Below, piece by piece: positions 1 through 9,900 of a DNA stretch of 35,487 bases; the stretch's first letter is position 1; each line of letters opens with the position of its first letter. The stretch spans positions 1-35,487 of the forward strand of contig PKTE01000364.1 of assembly GCA_002869335.1 (NCBI GenBank), read 5' to 3'. The notes below the pieces were generated by a model. The model was not told the DNA's origin. It ran no database searches and saw only the letters and a list, made by a program, of their open reading frames with translations. The stretch comes from Salinivirgaceae bacterium. Lineage in GTDB: Bacteria > Bacteroidota > Bacteroidia > Bacteroidales > Salinivirgaceae. The translations under genes were made by a program, and so were the position numbers.

Positions 1-2009
1 CTGGTAAAAGATATGGTGTCGGAACGGCTTCACCTTTTGCTAAACTAACAGTACAGGGAGATGCAACAATAGCTCCTGATGAACCTTTGTTCGAAGTTAA
101 AAATGCTGCGGGAGATGTAATTTTTGCAGTATATGAAAATGAAGTGAAAGTGAACTTCAAAGAAACGGCTAAAGGCGTAAAAGGAGGCTTTGCCGTAGGT
201 GGACTCTCTGGTACAAAAGCAAATCCGGTTGAATATCTGCGAATTACACCAGATAGTGTCCGTATATACATAAATGATACTGCCGTAAAAGGTGTAAAAG
301 GAGGCTTTGCCGTAGGTGGATTGTCAGGAACAAAAGGTGGAAATCAATACTTTAAATTGGATGATGAAAGTGCGAGTATTTATTTAAAACAGCCTGCAAA
401 AGGTGTAAAAGGAGGATTTGCGGTAGGTGGTCTTTCGGGCACAAAAGGATCTGAAGATTATTTAACAATCGAACGTGATAGTGCCCGTATGTATATCAAT
501 GACGCCGTCAAAGGTGTAAAAGGAGGCTTTGCTGTAGGTGGTCTTTCAGGGACCAAAGCAGGAGCGAATTTTCTGGACCTAACTCCTGAAAACTATTTTA
601 TAGGACACAACTCAGGCATGAATACAGTTACTGGTGTTGGCAATGAGGGCCGGTATAACTCATTTTTTGGATATGAAGCGGGAATGTATAATGAAAACGG
701 ATATCAGAATATCTTTATAGGGTACAAAGCAGGTAAAAGTAATATTTCTGGTTATAACAATATTTTTATTGGAGATAGTGCTGCAATATCAAATACGACT
801 GGTTATAGTAATGTTGTGTTAGGTTCAAAAGCCGCAAAAGGATTATCATGGGGACATGATAATGTTGTTTTAGGTTATAAGGCAGGGGAGTCGCTGACTA
901 CTGGAGATTATAATATCTTTATTGGTAATAATGCAGGAAGTAAACTTACGAACCAAAGACATAATGTATTTATTGGATATGAATCTGGAAGGGAGAATAT
1001 AGGTGGATATCGTAATGTTTTTGTAGGATTTAGGTCAGGAACCTTAAATGTTGATGGTACTGCAAATACTTATATAGGACAATTTGCGGGAGATGAAAAT
1101 CTGGGGTCGACAAATACATTTCTAGGTTATTGGGCTGGTGGTGGAAATAACATTGGTGATGCTAACGTGTTCTTGGGTTATCGTACAGGAATGGGCTCCA
1201 CAGGAAATGGTAATGTATTTATCGGAACACAGGTTGGAGAGTCTGCCACAGGTAGTAACATGCTTTATATTGATAATTCCACTACAAGCTCGCCTCTTAT
1301 ATATGGAGAGTTTGATAATCAAATAGTAAATATAAATGGTGATTTTGGAGTAAGTGGAAATTCTGAAGTAAGTGGTGATTTTAGTGTAAGCGGTAATATT
1401 GGAATTAATACCACTACACCTTCCTATGATCTTCACATAAATGCTACTGATGCTACAATTTCATTAGGTGGTTATGAATTAGGTCGACTAACCGGAGGTA
1501 CAGGGCTTGATAATGATGTAATTCCTTTTACAGGCAGTGCAAGTGGATTTGATTTAGGTAATAACAATGCTACTGAGCACTGGGGTGATGTAGTAGCAAC
1601 ACTTTATGTGACTTATGCAAAAGGTGAGCAATTTAAGTCTGGAGAAAAAATGAATATTGATGTTGATTTACTAAAAGCCCTTGAGCCAGTAAGTTATATA
1701 TCTGATGAATCTCGAGGCAAACAGTTGCAATATGGCTTTACAATTGAATCTTTAAGTAAAGTTGCACCTGCTGCGCTCGTTACTTCAGACACAGATTATG
1801 ACGAAGAAACAAATCAATATATAACAACTAAGTCGGAGAATCCCGGCATTAATTATAACGCATTACTGCCAGTTGTGGTGAGCTTTATGCAACAGCAACA
1901 GCAAGTAATCGAAACTCAATCGAAAGAGATACAAAATCACGCTCAAGAAATTGAAGCGCTAAAACAAGCTAATAAAGAATTAAAAACACTTATTGAAAGT
2001 CTGAAATAA
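1..2009 (+). CDS. Tail-fibre-like surface protein with S74-like C-terminal domain (5' partial)
   Basis: The frame is open from base 3 to the stop at 2007-2009, giving 668 visible residues with no start codon that need be real; the gene begins before the window. From the N-terminal side it shows a GVGTASP-type segment, then four copies of KGVKGGFAVGGLSGTK separated by 21-23-residue linkers rich in IYIND/IYLK strands. About thirteen 15-18-residue units of the form N-(I/V)-F-(I/L)-G-Y-x-A-G follow and resemble the left-handed beta-roll of YadA-type trimeric adhesins. The C-terminal region has GFTIESLSKVAPALV-like and INYNALLPVVVSFMQQQQQ stretches and ends in a heptad coiled coil, as in S74 (endosialidase-type) intramolecular chaperones. 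The usual SD-x-RLK cleavage motif is not recognisable; the matching area reads EQFKSGEKMN. The probable role is a trimeric cell-surface or secreted fibre (inference). It is followed after 2 bp by a T9SS repeat protein. Confidence 0.75.
   Translation, partial: GKRYGVGTASPFAKLTVQGDATIAPDEPLFEVKNAAGDVIFAVYENEVKVNFKETAKGVKGGFAVGGLSGTKANPVEYLRITPDSVRIYINDTAVKGVKGGFAVGGLSGTKGGNQYFKLDDESASIYLKQPAKGVKGGFAVGGLSGTKGSEDYLTIERDSARMYINDAVKGVKGGFAVGGLSGTKAGANFLDLTPENYFIGHNSGMNTVTGVGNEGRYNSFFGYEAGMYNENGYQNIFIGYKAGKSNISGYNNIFIGDSAAISNTTGYSNVVLGSKAAKGLSWGHDNVVLGYKAGESLTTGDYNIFIGNNAGSKLTNQRHNVFIGYESGRENIGGYRNVFVGFRSGTLNVDGTANTYIGQFAGDENLGSTNTFLGYWAGGGNNIGDANVFLGYRTGMGSTGNGNVFIGTQVGESATGSNMLYIDNSTTSSPLIYGEFDNQIVNINGDFGVSGNSEVSGDFSVSGNIGINTTTPSYDLHINATDATISLGGYELGRLTGGTGLDNDVIPFTGSASGFDLGNNNATEHWGDVVATLYVTYAKGEQFKSGEKMNIDVDLLKALEPVSYISDESRGKQLQYGFTIESLSKVAPAALVTSDTDYDEETNQYITTKSENPGINYNALLPVVVSFMQQQQQVIETQSKEIQNHAQEIEALKQANKELKTLIESLK
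171..557 (+). repeat. Four 48-bp coding repeats (KGVKGGFAVGGLSGTK)
   Basis: Copies lie at 171-218, 288-335, 399-446 and 510-557. All four encode the identical 16 residues, and the DNA differs only at a few synonymous third positions. Start-to-start spacing is 117, 111 and 111 bp. The linkers differ in sequence but keep a pattern of an acidic aromatic strand followed by a second strand ending in D/N/Q before the next motif. Confidence 0.9.
591..1256 (+). repeat. YadA-like beta-roll repeat array inside the tail-fibre-like gene
   Basis: About thirteen degenerate units, each starting with N-x-F/V-I/L-G and carrying A/S-G four residues later, for example NIFIGYKAG, NVVLGYKAG, NVFIGYESG and NVFLGYRTG. 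The array ends at a YIDNSTTSSPLIYGEF segment, a familiar closing block in Bacteroidota fibre proteins. The units are conserved at protein level but not at DNA level, so this is an old array rather than a recent tandem expansion. Confidence 0.75.
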
Positions 2010-2011
2010 TT

Positions 2012-5000
2012 ATGCGTATGAAAAATATATTTATAATTCTTTTAATCTTTGCTGCACTAACGGTTTACGGCCAAAAAGGAATCGTAAACAATGGTGCCAG
2101 AATAGTTGTAGAAAGCGGTGCTTATATTAAAGTACAGGGCGATAATACAACAGGATACACTAATAAATCGTATGGCTCTAAACATGGCCGTATTGATTTG
2201 GACGGTGAAATAGTGGTAAATGGTTTCTTTACAAATAACGCCACTGCAAATTCCGTATTTATTAATCTTGATGGTACAGGAGTCGTTTCATTTGAAGGTG
2301 GATCAGCACAATCAATTAATGGAACGCAACCCATTTCTTTTGAAGGATTAAATCTTTCAGGGGCTAGTGTTACCATGAATACCAATGTTAGCTTGACAGG
2401 GGCCCTGAACCTAAGTTCAGGCCTACTCGATTTGAATACAAATATGCTTAGCTTTGGTACATCTTCAACAGTTACAGGCAGTCCGGGGACTTCATCAATG
2501 CTGATTCCCGGTACTACTGGTATTGTAAGAAAGTACTATGCTTCAACGGGTTCATTTACTTATCCCATCGGGGATAATTCTGGATCAGTGACATATTTAC
2601 CAGTAATTGCAAATATTACTTCTGGAACTTTTGGAAGTGGAGCTTATCTCGACTTGCAAATGATAAATTCAAAGCATCCTGAAAACACTAATACAACAGA
2701 TTTTATTAGCCGTTATTGGGATTTGTCGGAATATAACATTTCAGGGTTTAATTCTACACTTTCTTTTACGTATGCAAATGCTGATATTTCAGGAACTGAA
2801 GGGAATTTGTCAACTTTGGGTTACGACGGAACTTTTTGGGATGTTTATAACCCGGCTACTACAGCCACAAATAAGTTAACCGCTACTGCATCAGAATTTT
2901 ACCAGTTTACTGGTGGAGGATCTGATGCCGTTACTCCGCAAATTTCATGGGCAACCGATGGCGAAATTCTGGAAGCAATGGAAAGTGGTGAGCAAATTAA
3001 GGTTGCTGTTGTAAACGATCAACTAGCAGCTACTCTTAGTGCAGCTCAATGGAATGTTTCTGGCTTGCCAAATGGTGTATCCGTGGGAAGTGTAACAAGA
3101 CCTTATGCCGATACTGCAATCATTAACTTATCTGGAAACCGATTAGATGATTTTGATTCAGATGTGTCATTTTCACTAAGTGTAAATGCTTCTCAATTTG
3201 TGCATACTACATCAGGAACTTTAGCTCCTGAGATAGACCTTACTATTACTGCCGATAATGATCCTGAAGATGTGGCGATGGCTGATGATGGTAGCATTAT
3301 TGAAGGTTCTGAAAGTGGAGAGGTAATTCAGGTTACTTTAACGGGTGGTACTTTTGCACAATCACTAAACACAGGTAGTTGGGTTGGTATTAATATGCCT
3401 ACCGGAGTGTCTTTAGGTTCAATTTCCAGACAATCTGCAACCCTTGTGGAAATTACCTTAAACGGAGATGCTACTGTTGATTATGATGCAGATATTACTG
3501 ATTTTCAGTTAACCGTACCAGCTTCAGATGTGAATGAATATTCAGGTAGTGATTTTGTCTTAACTACAGGTGTAACATTTAAAGCAATTGATGAAAGTCT
3601 TATTATTTCAATGACTGATGGTGGCTCAGGTATAGATGAGAGTGCTGAAGATGGTCACGTAATTGTAGTTTCAATTGATGAAAAAGTTTTTGCAGCCACA
3701 TTGACTCCAACAGACTGGAATTTGTTTAATATTCCTGGTGGAGTACAAATTGGAAGTGTAGTAAGAACTAATGATACAGCTGTTTATATAACACTAAGCG
3801 GCAATAGAACTACTGATTATGATGCAGATATTACAAATACACAGCTTACAATTGCTGCTTCTCAAATTGTAGGTGTTACCAATCCTGTTACTTTATCTTC
3901 AGGTGTAACTTTTAATGCAGATAATGATCCTGAAAGCATTGCTATAGCCTTAGATGGCGATGGAATTACAGAAGGTAGCGAAAGTGGAGAAGTTATTACC
4001 GCGACCTTAACTGGTGGTACTTTCCCAGATCCGTTGACAACTGGTAATTGGACATTGAATAATTTGCCACAGGGTGTGTCAATCGGAAATGTAGCCAGAA
4101 CAGGGTTGACAACAGCTACAATTACGCTGTCAGGTAATAGAGAGGTTGATTTCGATAGTGATATTACTACTATTGACCTTGACGTGGCAAGTGATGATGT
4201 TGACGATTTCAGTTCAGCCACATTGACGTCAGACAATGCAGTAACAATTACAGCCGATGCTGATGTTGAAGAGATCGCTTTATCTGGTGGTCCTTTCATG
4301 GAAGGCGGCGAAGATGGAGGAGTAATTACCGCAACATTAACTGGTGGTACTTTTACAACAGTTACAATCTCAGATGTTACGCTAAGTAATCTACCTGTTG
4401 GAGTTTCTTTAGGTAGTCTTAATCAGATAAATAATACCGAATTACAGCTTACGCTATCAGGCAATGCAATAGATGATTACGATGCGGATATAACCAATGC
4501 AACATTGACTGTTGATGCTACTGTAATTGATGAAACTGCTACTGATGTTGCTGGAACAGGTGTTACTTTCCAGGCAGTTGTTGAACCAGTTGTGTTAGCT
4601 CTTTCAGATAATGGTGATTTATATGAAAGTGAAGAGGATGCTAAAGAACTTACAATAAAAGTTCGTGAAGATGTATTTGCTTCATCTATTGACCCTGCTG
4701 GATTTACATTTAGTGGACTTCCTGGTGGTGTTGAAGCGGGTAGTGTAGTGAGAACAAATGACACAACAGTTACAGTTACACTTGCTGGAAATCGTACTAC
4801 GGATTATGATACAGATATTTGGGACGCGGGAGTTGAAATTGCAGATGCAGAGTTACAAAACTCAACTTCAGCTTTATCATCTTATACGGGCTGGCATTTT
4901 ATTGCTACTGATGATGGTGAATATGTAAGTTTCTCTACAACTGCTACAATTGAAGAGGGATCAGAGGATGGAACAGAGATCAATGTTAGCGTTTCTGGTG

Positions 5001-6778
5001 GTACATTGGCTGCAACTTTAGATGCGGCTGAGTGGTCATTTACAGGAATCCCCGGAGGAGTATCAGTTGGATCAATCAATCGTGTAGATGAACTGAATGC
5101 AACTATTACCCTGGCTGGCAATGCATCAGCAGATTATGACGTAGATATCATTGTTGATGAACTAGTTGTTGCTGGTACACAAATAGATGATTACGACGGC
5201 GCAACTATTACAGGTACAGGTTCCATAACATTTAATGCAATAGTTGAGACACAAGATCTATATTTAACTCCTCTAGTTGCTTTGGATGAGTCTAATCTTG
5301 ATGGAGCTCAATTGGGTGTGAAATTAGATGGAGCTACCTTTAATTCTCCAATTGAAATTGCTGATTTTAGCATTAATAATCATCCTGTAGGTCTTTCTAT
5401 TTCAAGTGTGACTGAGATTTCTGGTGATTCTGCTGTAATTGATTTGGCCTTTGATGGAACTGATTTTGATGATGATTATCCTAACTTTAATGTTACACTT
5501 TTAGCATCAGGTTCTAGTTTAGGTCTGCTAGTTAATTCTAATCCTATTGGTATTACTGCTATAGTTGAACCAGGGGAAATGATTATTAGTCATGCAGGGT
5601 TGACTGAAGAAAATCTTAATGGAGCAATTGTAGATATCACCTTGGTCAGCGATGAATTTGCTGATGCAACACTAGATCTTTCAAATTTCTATATGAGTAA
5701 TGCTCCATTAGGAACAAGTATCTCAAATGTAACATATTTAACCTCAACCACTGCAACCTTTGAAATAGCATTTGACGGAACAGACTTTGACAATGATGTA
5801 ACCAATATGTCACTTGGAATGGCCTCTAATGAAGCACTTTCAGGTAATGCATATTCGTCTAATGTGCTGACAATTATTGCAACAGATGATGCGGAAACTA
5901 TTTCGCTTACCACTACTCAAGATATAATGGAAGGTGATGAAGATGGTCAGATGTTCACTGTTGAATTGACTGGAGGAACTTTTGTTGATCCATTAAACAG
6001 TATAGGTTGGTCATTTACGTATCTGCCTCAGGGAGTTGTAGTTGGTGATGTTGTCTTAATTGATCCTACACATGCAGAAGTTTACTTAAGTGGTAATACA
6101 TCTGTAGATTATGACCAGAATGAGACCTCTGCTGTTATAGTGGATGCTTCGCAATATCGTGATGCAACTGGCGAAATTCAAACAACTAATAGCTTCACGT
6201 TTGTTGCAATGGTTGAGAGCTTAACTACAGCAGTTGATACAATTCCTGAAGCTGATCTAAATACTGTTGCTATTCCATTTGAATTAGTTGATGATTGGTT
6301 TACTAACATGACTCCAGAACTAACCGATGTAGCATTGCAAAATGCTCCTATTGGTCTTGAAATTGGAGGAATCACAATGTTTGATTCTATAAGTTTTGAA
6401 ATAATGCTTAATTATACTGGATCAGAACTTACACAGGATGAATCATTCAGCATTATGGTTGCTGACAATGTGCTACATGGTATTGAATCACTTGTTTCAA
6501 ACGAAGTGGTAATTGATGCCGAAGTTGGTATTAACGGACTATCAGATGGAATTCAGATTTACCTAAATGGTGAGAATTTAGTTCTTAAACAGATGGGTAC
6601 TGCACGTAAAGGGAATATTACCATGTACGAAACCAATGGGCGCAAAGCTGCAGAATTTAGAGTTGAAGCTAAGTCAGTAAATATTTTCCAGCCATTGCTT
6701 AAAGAAAATGTTTATTTGATTCAATTTACTAACGATAATGGTAAGCAATATCTGACTAAAGGTTTCTTAAATAAATAA
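2012..6778 (+). CDS. T9SS-secreted surface protein with about eleven ~109-aa repeats
   Basis: This is a 1588-residue exported protein. The N-terminus has a signal peptide (IFIILLIFAALTVYGQ); translation may start at the ATG at 2012 or the ATG at 2018. Residues about 20-300 form a beta-rich region of the kind often seen in Bacteroidota adhesins. Residues about 311-1490 are eleven beta-sandwich-like repeats with the pattern E-x-x-E-x-G-x-x-I ... L-T-G-G-T-F ... P-x-G-V-x-x-G-x-V ... L-x-G-N ... D-Y-D-x-D-I. The aspartate-rich DYDADI element could bind calcium (inference). Repeats 8 and 9 belong to a second subtype ending FDGTDFDxD. Residues about 1506-1588 look like a T9SS type A sorting domain, so export and surface anchoring or release through T9SS are expected. 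The gene starts 2 bp after the upstream fibre gene, so the two are probably co-transcribed. The ligand is unknown. Confidence 0.8.
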   Translation: MRMKNIFIILLIFAALTVYGQKGIVNNGARIVVESGAYIKVQGDNTTGYTNKSYGSKHGRIDLDGEIVVNGFFTNNATANSVFINLDGTGVVSFEGGSAQSINGTQPISFEGLNLSGASVTMNTNVSLTGALNLSSGLLDLNTNMLSFGTSSTVTGSPGTSSMLIPGTTGIVRKYYASTGSFTYPIGDNSGSVTYLPVIANITSGTFGSGAYLDLQMINSKHPENTNTTDFISRYWDLSEYNISGFNSTLSFTYANADISGTEGNLSTLGYDGTFWDVYNPATTATNKLTATASEFYQFTGGGSDAVTPQISWATDGEILEAMESGEQIKVAVVNDQLAATLSAAQWNVSGLPNGVSVGSVTRPYADTAIINLSGNRLDDFDSDVSFSLSVNASQFVHTTSGTLAPEIDLTITADNDPEDVAMADDGSIIEGSESGEVIQVTLTGGTFAQSLNTGSWVGINMPTGVSLGSISRQSATLVEITLNGDATVDYDADITDFQLTVPASDVNEYSGSDFVLTTGVTFKAIDESLIISMTDGGSGIDESAEDGHVIVVSIDEKVFAATLTPTDWNLFNIPGGVQIGSVVRTNDTAVYITLSGNRTTDYDADITNTQLTIAASQIVGVTNPVTLSSGVTFNADNDPESIAIALDGDGITEGSESGEVITATLTGGTFPDPLTTGNWTLNNLPQGVSIGNVARTGLTTATITLSGNREVDFDSDITTIDLDVASDDVDDFSSATLTSDNAVTITADADVEEIALSGGPFMEGGEDGGVITATLTGGTFTTVTISDVTLSNLPVGVSLGSLNQINNTELQLTLSGNAIDDYDADITNATLTVDATVIDETATDVAGTGVTFQAVVEPVVLALSDNGDLYESEEDAKELTIKVREDVFASSIDPAGFTFSGLPGGVEAGSVVRTNDTTVTVTLAGNRTTDYDTDIWDAGVEIADAELQNSTSALSSYTGWHFIATDDGEYVSFSTTATIEEGSEDGTEINVSVSGGTLAATLDAAEWSFTGIPGGVSVGSINRVDELNATITLAGNASADYDVDIIVDELVVAGTQIDDYDGATITGTGSITFNAIVETQDLYLTPLVALDESNLDGAQLGVKLDGATFNSPIEIADFSINNHPVGLSISSVTEISGDSAVIDLAFDGTDFDDDYPNFNVTLLASGSSLGLLVNSNPIGITAIVEPGEMIISHAGLTEENLNGAIVDITLVSDEFADATLDLSNFYMSNAPLGTSISNVTYLTSTTATFEIAFDGTDFDNDVTNMSLGMASNEALSGNAYSSNVLTIIATDDAETISLTTTQDIMEGDEDGQMFTVELTGGTFVDPLNSIGWSFTYLPQGVVVGDVVLIDPTHAEVYLSGNTSVDYDQNETSAVIVDASQYRDATGEIQTTNSFTFVAMVESLTTAVDTIPEADLNTVAIPFELVDDWFTNMTPELTDVALQNAPIGLEIGGITMFDSISFEIMLNYTGSELTQDESFSIMVADNVLHGIESLVSNEVVIDAEVGINGLSDGIQIYLNGENLVLKQMGTARKGNITMYETNGRKAAEFRVEAKSVNIFQPLLKENVYLIQFTNDNGKQYLTKGFLNK

Positions 6779-6800
6779 TAAGTAATCAATAACGTAAGTA

Positions 6801-6834
6801 AAAAAAAGAAGGCATTTTCTTGCCTTCTTTTTTT
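6801..6834 (+). terminator. Rho-independent terminator of the surface-protein operon
   Basis: Perfect stem of A-rich-AGAAGGCA and TGCCTTCT-T-rich around a TTTTCT loop, followed by a T run, 23 bp after the stop. A run of A on the 5' side means it could also act on the other strand, though no gene there would use it. Confidence 0.85.
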
Positions 6835-6936
6835 ATTGGTTGTATTTTTAGTAAGAATATTTTATAGGGAAGATGTTTTATATCTTATTTTACGAAGTCT
6901 ATGTTAATGATACCAATGGTTTCGTGGAATAATTTA

Positions 6937-6944
6937 TTTATTTG
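6937..6944 (+). promoter_or_regulatory. Possible -7 box upstream of the propeller/PP2C gene
   Basis: TTTATTTG differs at one position from the Bacteroidota TAnnTTTG -7 box and lies 13 bp before the ATG at 6958. No convincing -33 TTG is seen at the right distance, so this is a weak candidate. Confidence 0.3.
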
Positions 6945-6957
6945 AAATTATACACGT

Positions 6958-9900
6958 ATGAAGAGGTTATTCATCATTTTAGCACTTTTAATACCATTAC
7001 TTAGTTATTCTCAAGTAAATAAGTATGGAGCTCCTTTTTATCGATACTATGGCATGGAGGAATATGGAGGAACTGAGCAAAATTGGGCTATTGTAAAAGA
7101 TAGTAGAGGATTGCTTTATGTTGGTAATAATGATAAAGGAGTACTGCAATATGATGGAAAAAATTGGCGTCAGATACCAGTCTCGAATAATTCAATAGTT
7201 CGTTCCTTAGCGGCTGATGATAATGGTGTTGTATATGTAGGGGCTGTGGGCGAATTTGGACGGTTATTACCTGATGAAAGAGGATTTCTAACCTACAAGT
7301 CTTTATTACACAAACTAGATTCAACTTACCATAAGTATATAACCGATATATGGAAAACTTACACATCTGATTCAATCATCTACTTTTGTGCTGAAAAAGT
7401 AATTTGTGAGTATCATAAAAACAAGGATACGATATCAACATTTAAATTGCCAAAGTATTCGTTTTTCTCACATTTAGTTGATGATCAGATCTATGCAAGC
7501 CATTATTATCAAGGATTAAGTAAGCATATTCAAGATACTACCTTTGAATTTCTGGATTCTGTAAGATTAAACAAAGCCAATGTCTTTGTTATGGATAAAT
7601 TGAATGACTCTGTTGCAGTTTTAGGAACGGTAGCAAGAGGTTTGTTCAAGCTTGATTTGGAGAACTTTAAACTAAATGATCCAGATTGTATTGAGGCTTC
7701 AAATTATTTGAAAAACAACTTGTTATATCAAGCAGACATAACGCCTGATTATAGTGCCTTTGCCACATTGAATGGTGGAGTACTCGTTACCAAAGAGATG
7801 AAACCATTTGAGATTTATGGAGAAAAAAATGGTTTGCCAAAAGATGAAAGAGTAGCTTATGTCTATGCAGATAGTAGTATTAAAAGTCCATTGTGGGCTG
7901 CTTTAAATAACGGGATAATTCGAATCGATTGGCATCTGCCATTTCGTGTAATGGATGAGCGTAATGGACTGAGTGGCCATGTTAGTGATATTAAGCGTTT
8001 TAATGGAAAGCTATATGTGGCAACTAGTTCGGGTCTGTTTGTTCTTAATTATGATGAAAAAGGGCCTGTGTTTGAACAGATATCCCGGCTAGAGCAACAA
8101 ATCTGGAATTTATACATTTATACTTATCCGCAAACCGGCAAAGAGGTGTTGCTGGTTGGTACTATTCGTGGTTTGTATGAACTAAATACTAAAGGGCAGG
8201 TTTCTGAAGTTGAGAAAAAAGTAGATGGTATTGAAGAGGGGAATGAGTATTATGTTTACGTAATAGATGTTCCCAATGAAGAGAAACCAAATGAAATAGT
8301 TATAGGAACACGTCAGGGTGCTAAATACCTTACCGTTGTAGACGAAAATCACTGGAAAGAGAAAGAAGTGAAATTTAATTCTGAAGTGAGAACCATTGCT
8401 TATGGTCATGGCGGATATTGGTTTGGTACTACCTACAACGGAATAGCTTATAAAGCAAACGATGTTGATACTGTAAAATTCTATGGACAAAAAGCTGGTT
8501 TTAAAAGTCTCGACCAAAACTTTGTATCAAATGTAAATGGAAATATAGCAGTTATAAACAGCTTTGGGATTTATATTTACGACTCAAATTCTGACAAGTT
8601 TGAGTTTGATGAAAAGTTGGGGAAAATAGCCAGGGAGACAAAAATGGGAATTTCCAAAATGGTAAAAGACCATACCCATTTTTACCTTAATATGTATAAT
8701 AAAGACCATCAAAAAATAAGAAGAATTAATATTGATGGTAACTATACGGAGCATGATACGGCTCTGTTCAATAGATTGCCAAATGTTCAATTTGATGTTG
8801 TTTATCCTGATGGAGATATAATTTGGCTTGGTTCATCCAAGGGTCTTTTTGTTTATGTGAAATCTATGGATAAAGGCGTCCCAGGTAAAAACTTTAAAAC
8901 TTTGATTCGATCCGTTTCTATTCAGGGAGACTCCATATTAATTGGTGGTGCCTATGAACAAATGGGTCAGATTGTTTCCGCACAACCAGAGCAAAATCTG
9001 ATTCGTTTAAGCTACAGTGAAAATGATATTGAATTCGAGTTTGCAGCTCCTTTCTTCGAAAGAGAAGACGAGATAGTATACAGCTATATGCTTGAAGGAT
9101 ATGAGGATGAATGGTCACCCTGGTCTACAAAAACAGAAGAGGATTCCAATAACCTTCCAGCTGGAGATTATACTTTTAAGGTTAAAGCAAAAAACATTTA
9201 TGGTTTTGAAAGTGAGGAAAAGGCATATAGCGTAAACTTTTCAGGAGATAGTATTTTTGGCTTTAGAATAATGCCTCCATGGTATGCAACCATTTGGGCT
9301 ATTATTGGATATTTTATTTTGCTTGTGCTTCTGGTACGTTTTATTGTACAATGGCGTACTCGTAAATTAAAGCTTGAGAAAGAACGATTAGAACGTATTG
9401 TTGAAGAGCGTACTGCTGAGATCATGGAGAAGAAAGATGAGATTGAGAAACAACGTGACGAAATTGCAGAGAAAAATCAGAGTATCACCGATAGTATTCA
9501 TTATGCCAGTCGTATTCAGCAGGCACTACTACCTTCTACGCAAATGTTTGAGGAAAATGTCCCTGAGCATTTTGTATTATTCAAACCACGCGATATTGTA
9601 AGTGGCGATTATTATTGGATGACAAGAATTGAGCAGAAAGTTATTCTTGTGGCTGCTGACTGTACAGGGCACGGGGTTCCTGGAGCATTTATGAGTATGT
9701 TGGGTATGTCATTCCTTAATGAGATTGTCAATAAAAATATAACCACCGATGCCGGTGAAATTCTCAATCAACTGAGAGCTCATGTCATTGATGCTTTGAA
9801 ACAAGAAGGTGATGATGTGAAGGCAAAAGATGGAATGGACTTAGCCCTTTATGTTATTGATAGAGAGAATGGCACAATTAACTTTGCCGGAGCAAACAAT

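Noticed and set aside
3862-4764. Antisense open frames opposite the 1588-residue repeat protein
   Set aside because: They mirror the low-complexity repeats on the coding strand, have no family resemblance, promoter or signal, and recur wherever the repeat recurs.
1-6778. Prophage remnant suggested by the tail-fibre-like domains
   Set aside because: No capsid, terminase, portal, lysis or integrase genes are present, and the neighbour is a T9SS surface protein, so a cellular surface fibre is more likely.
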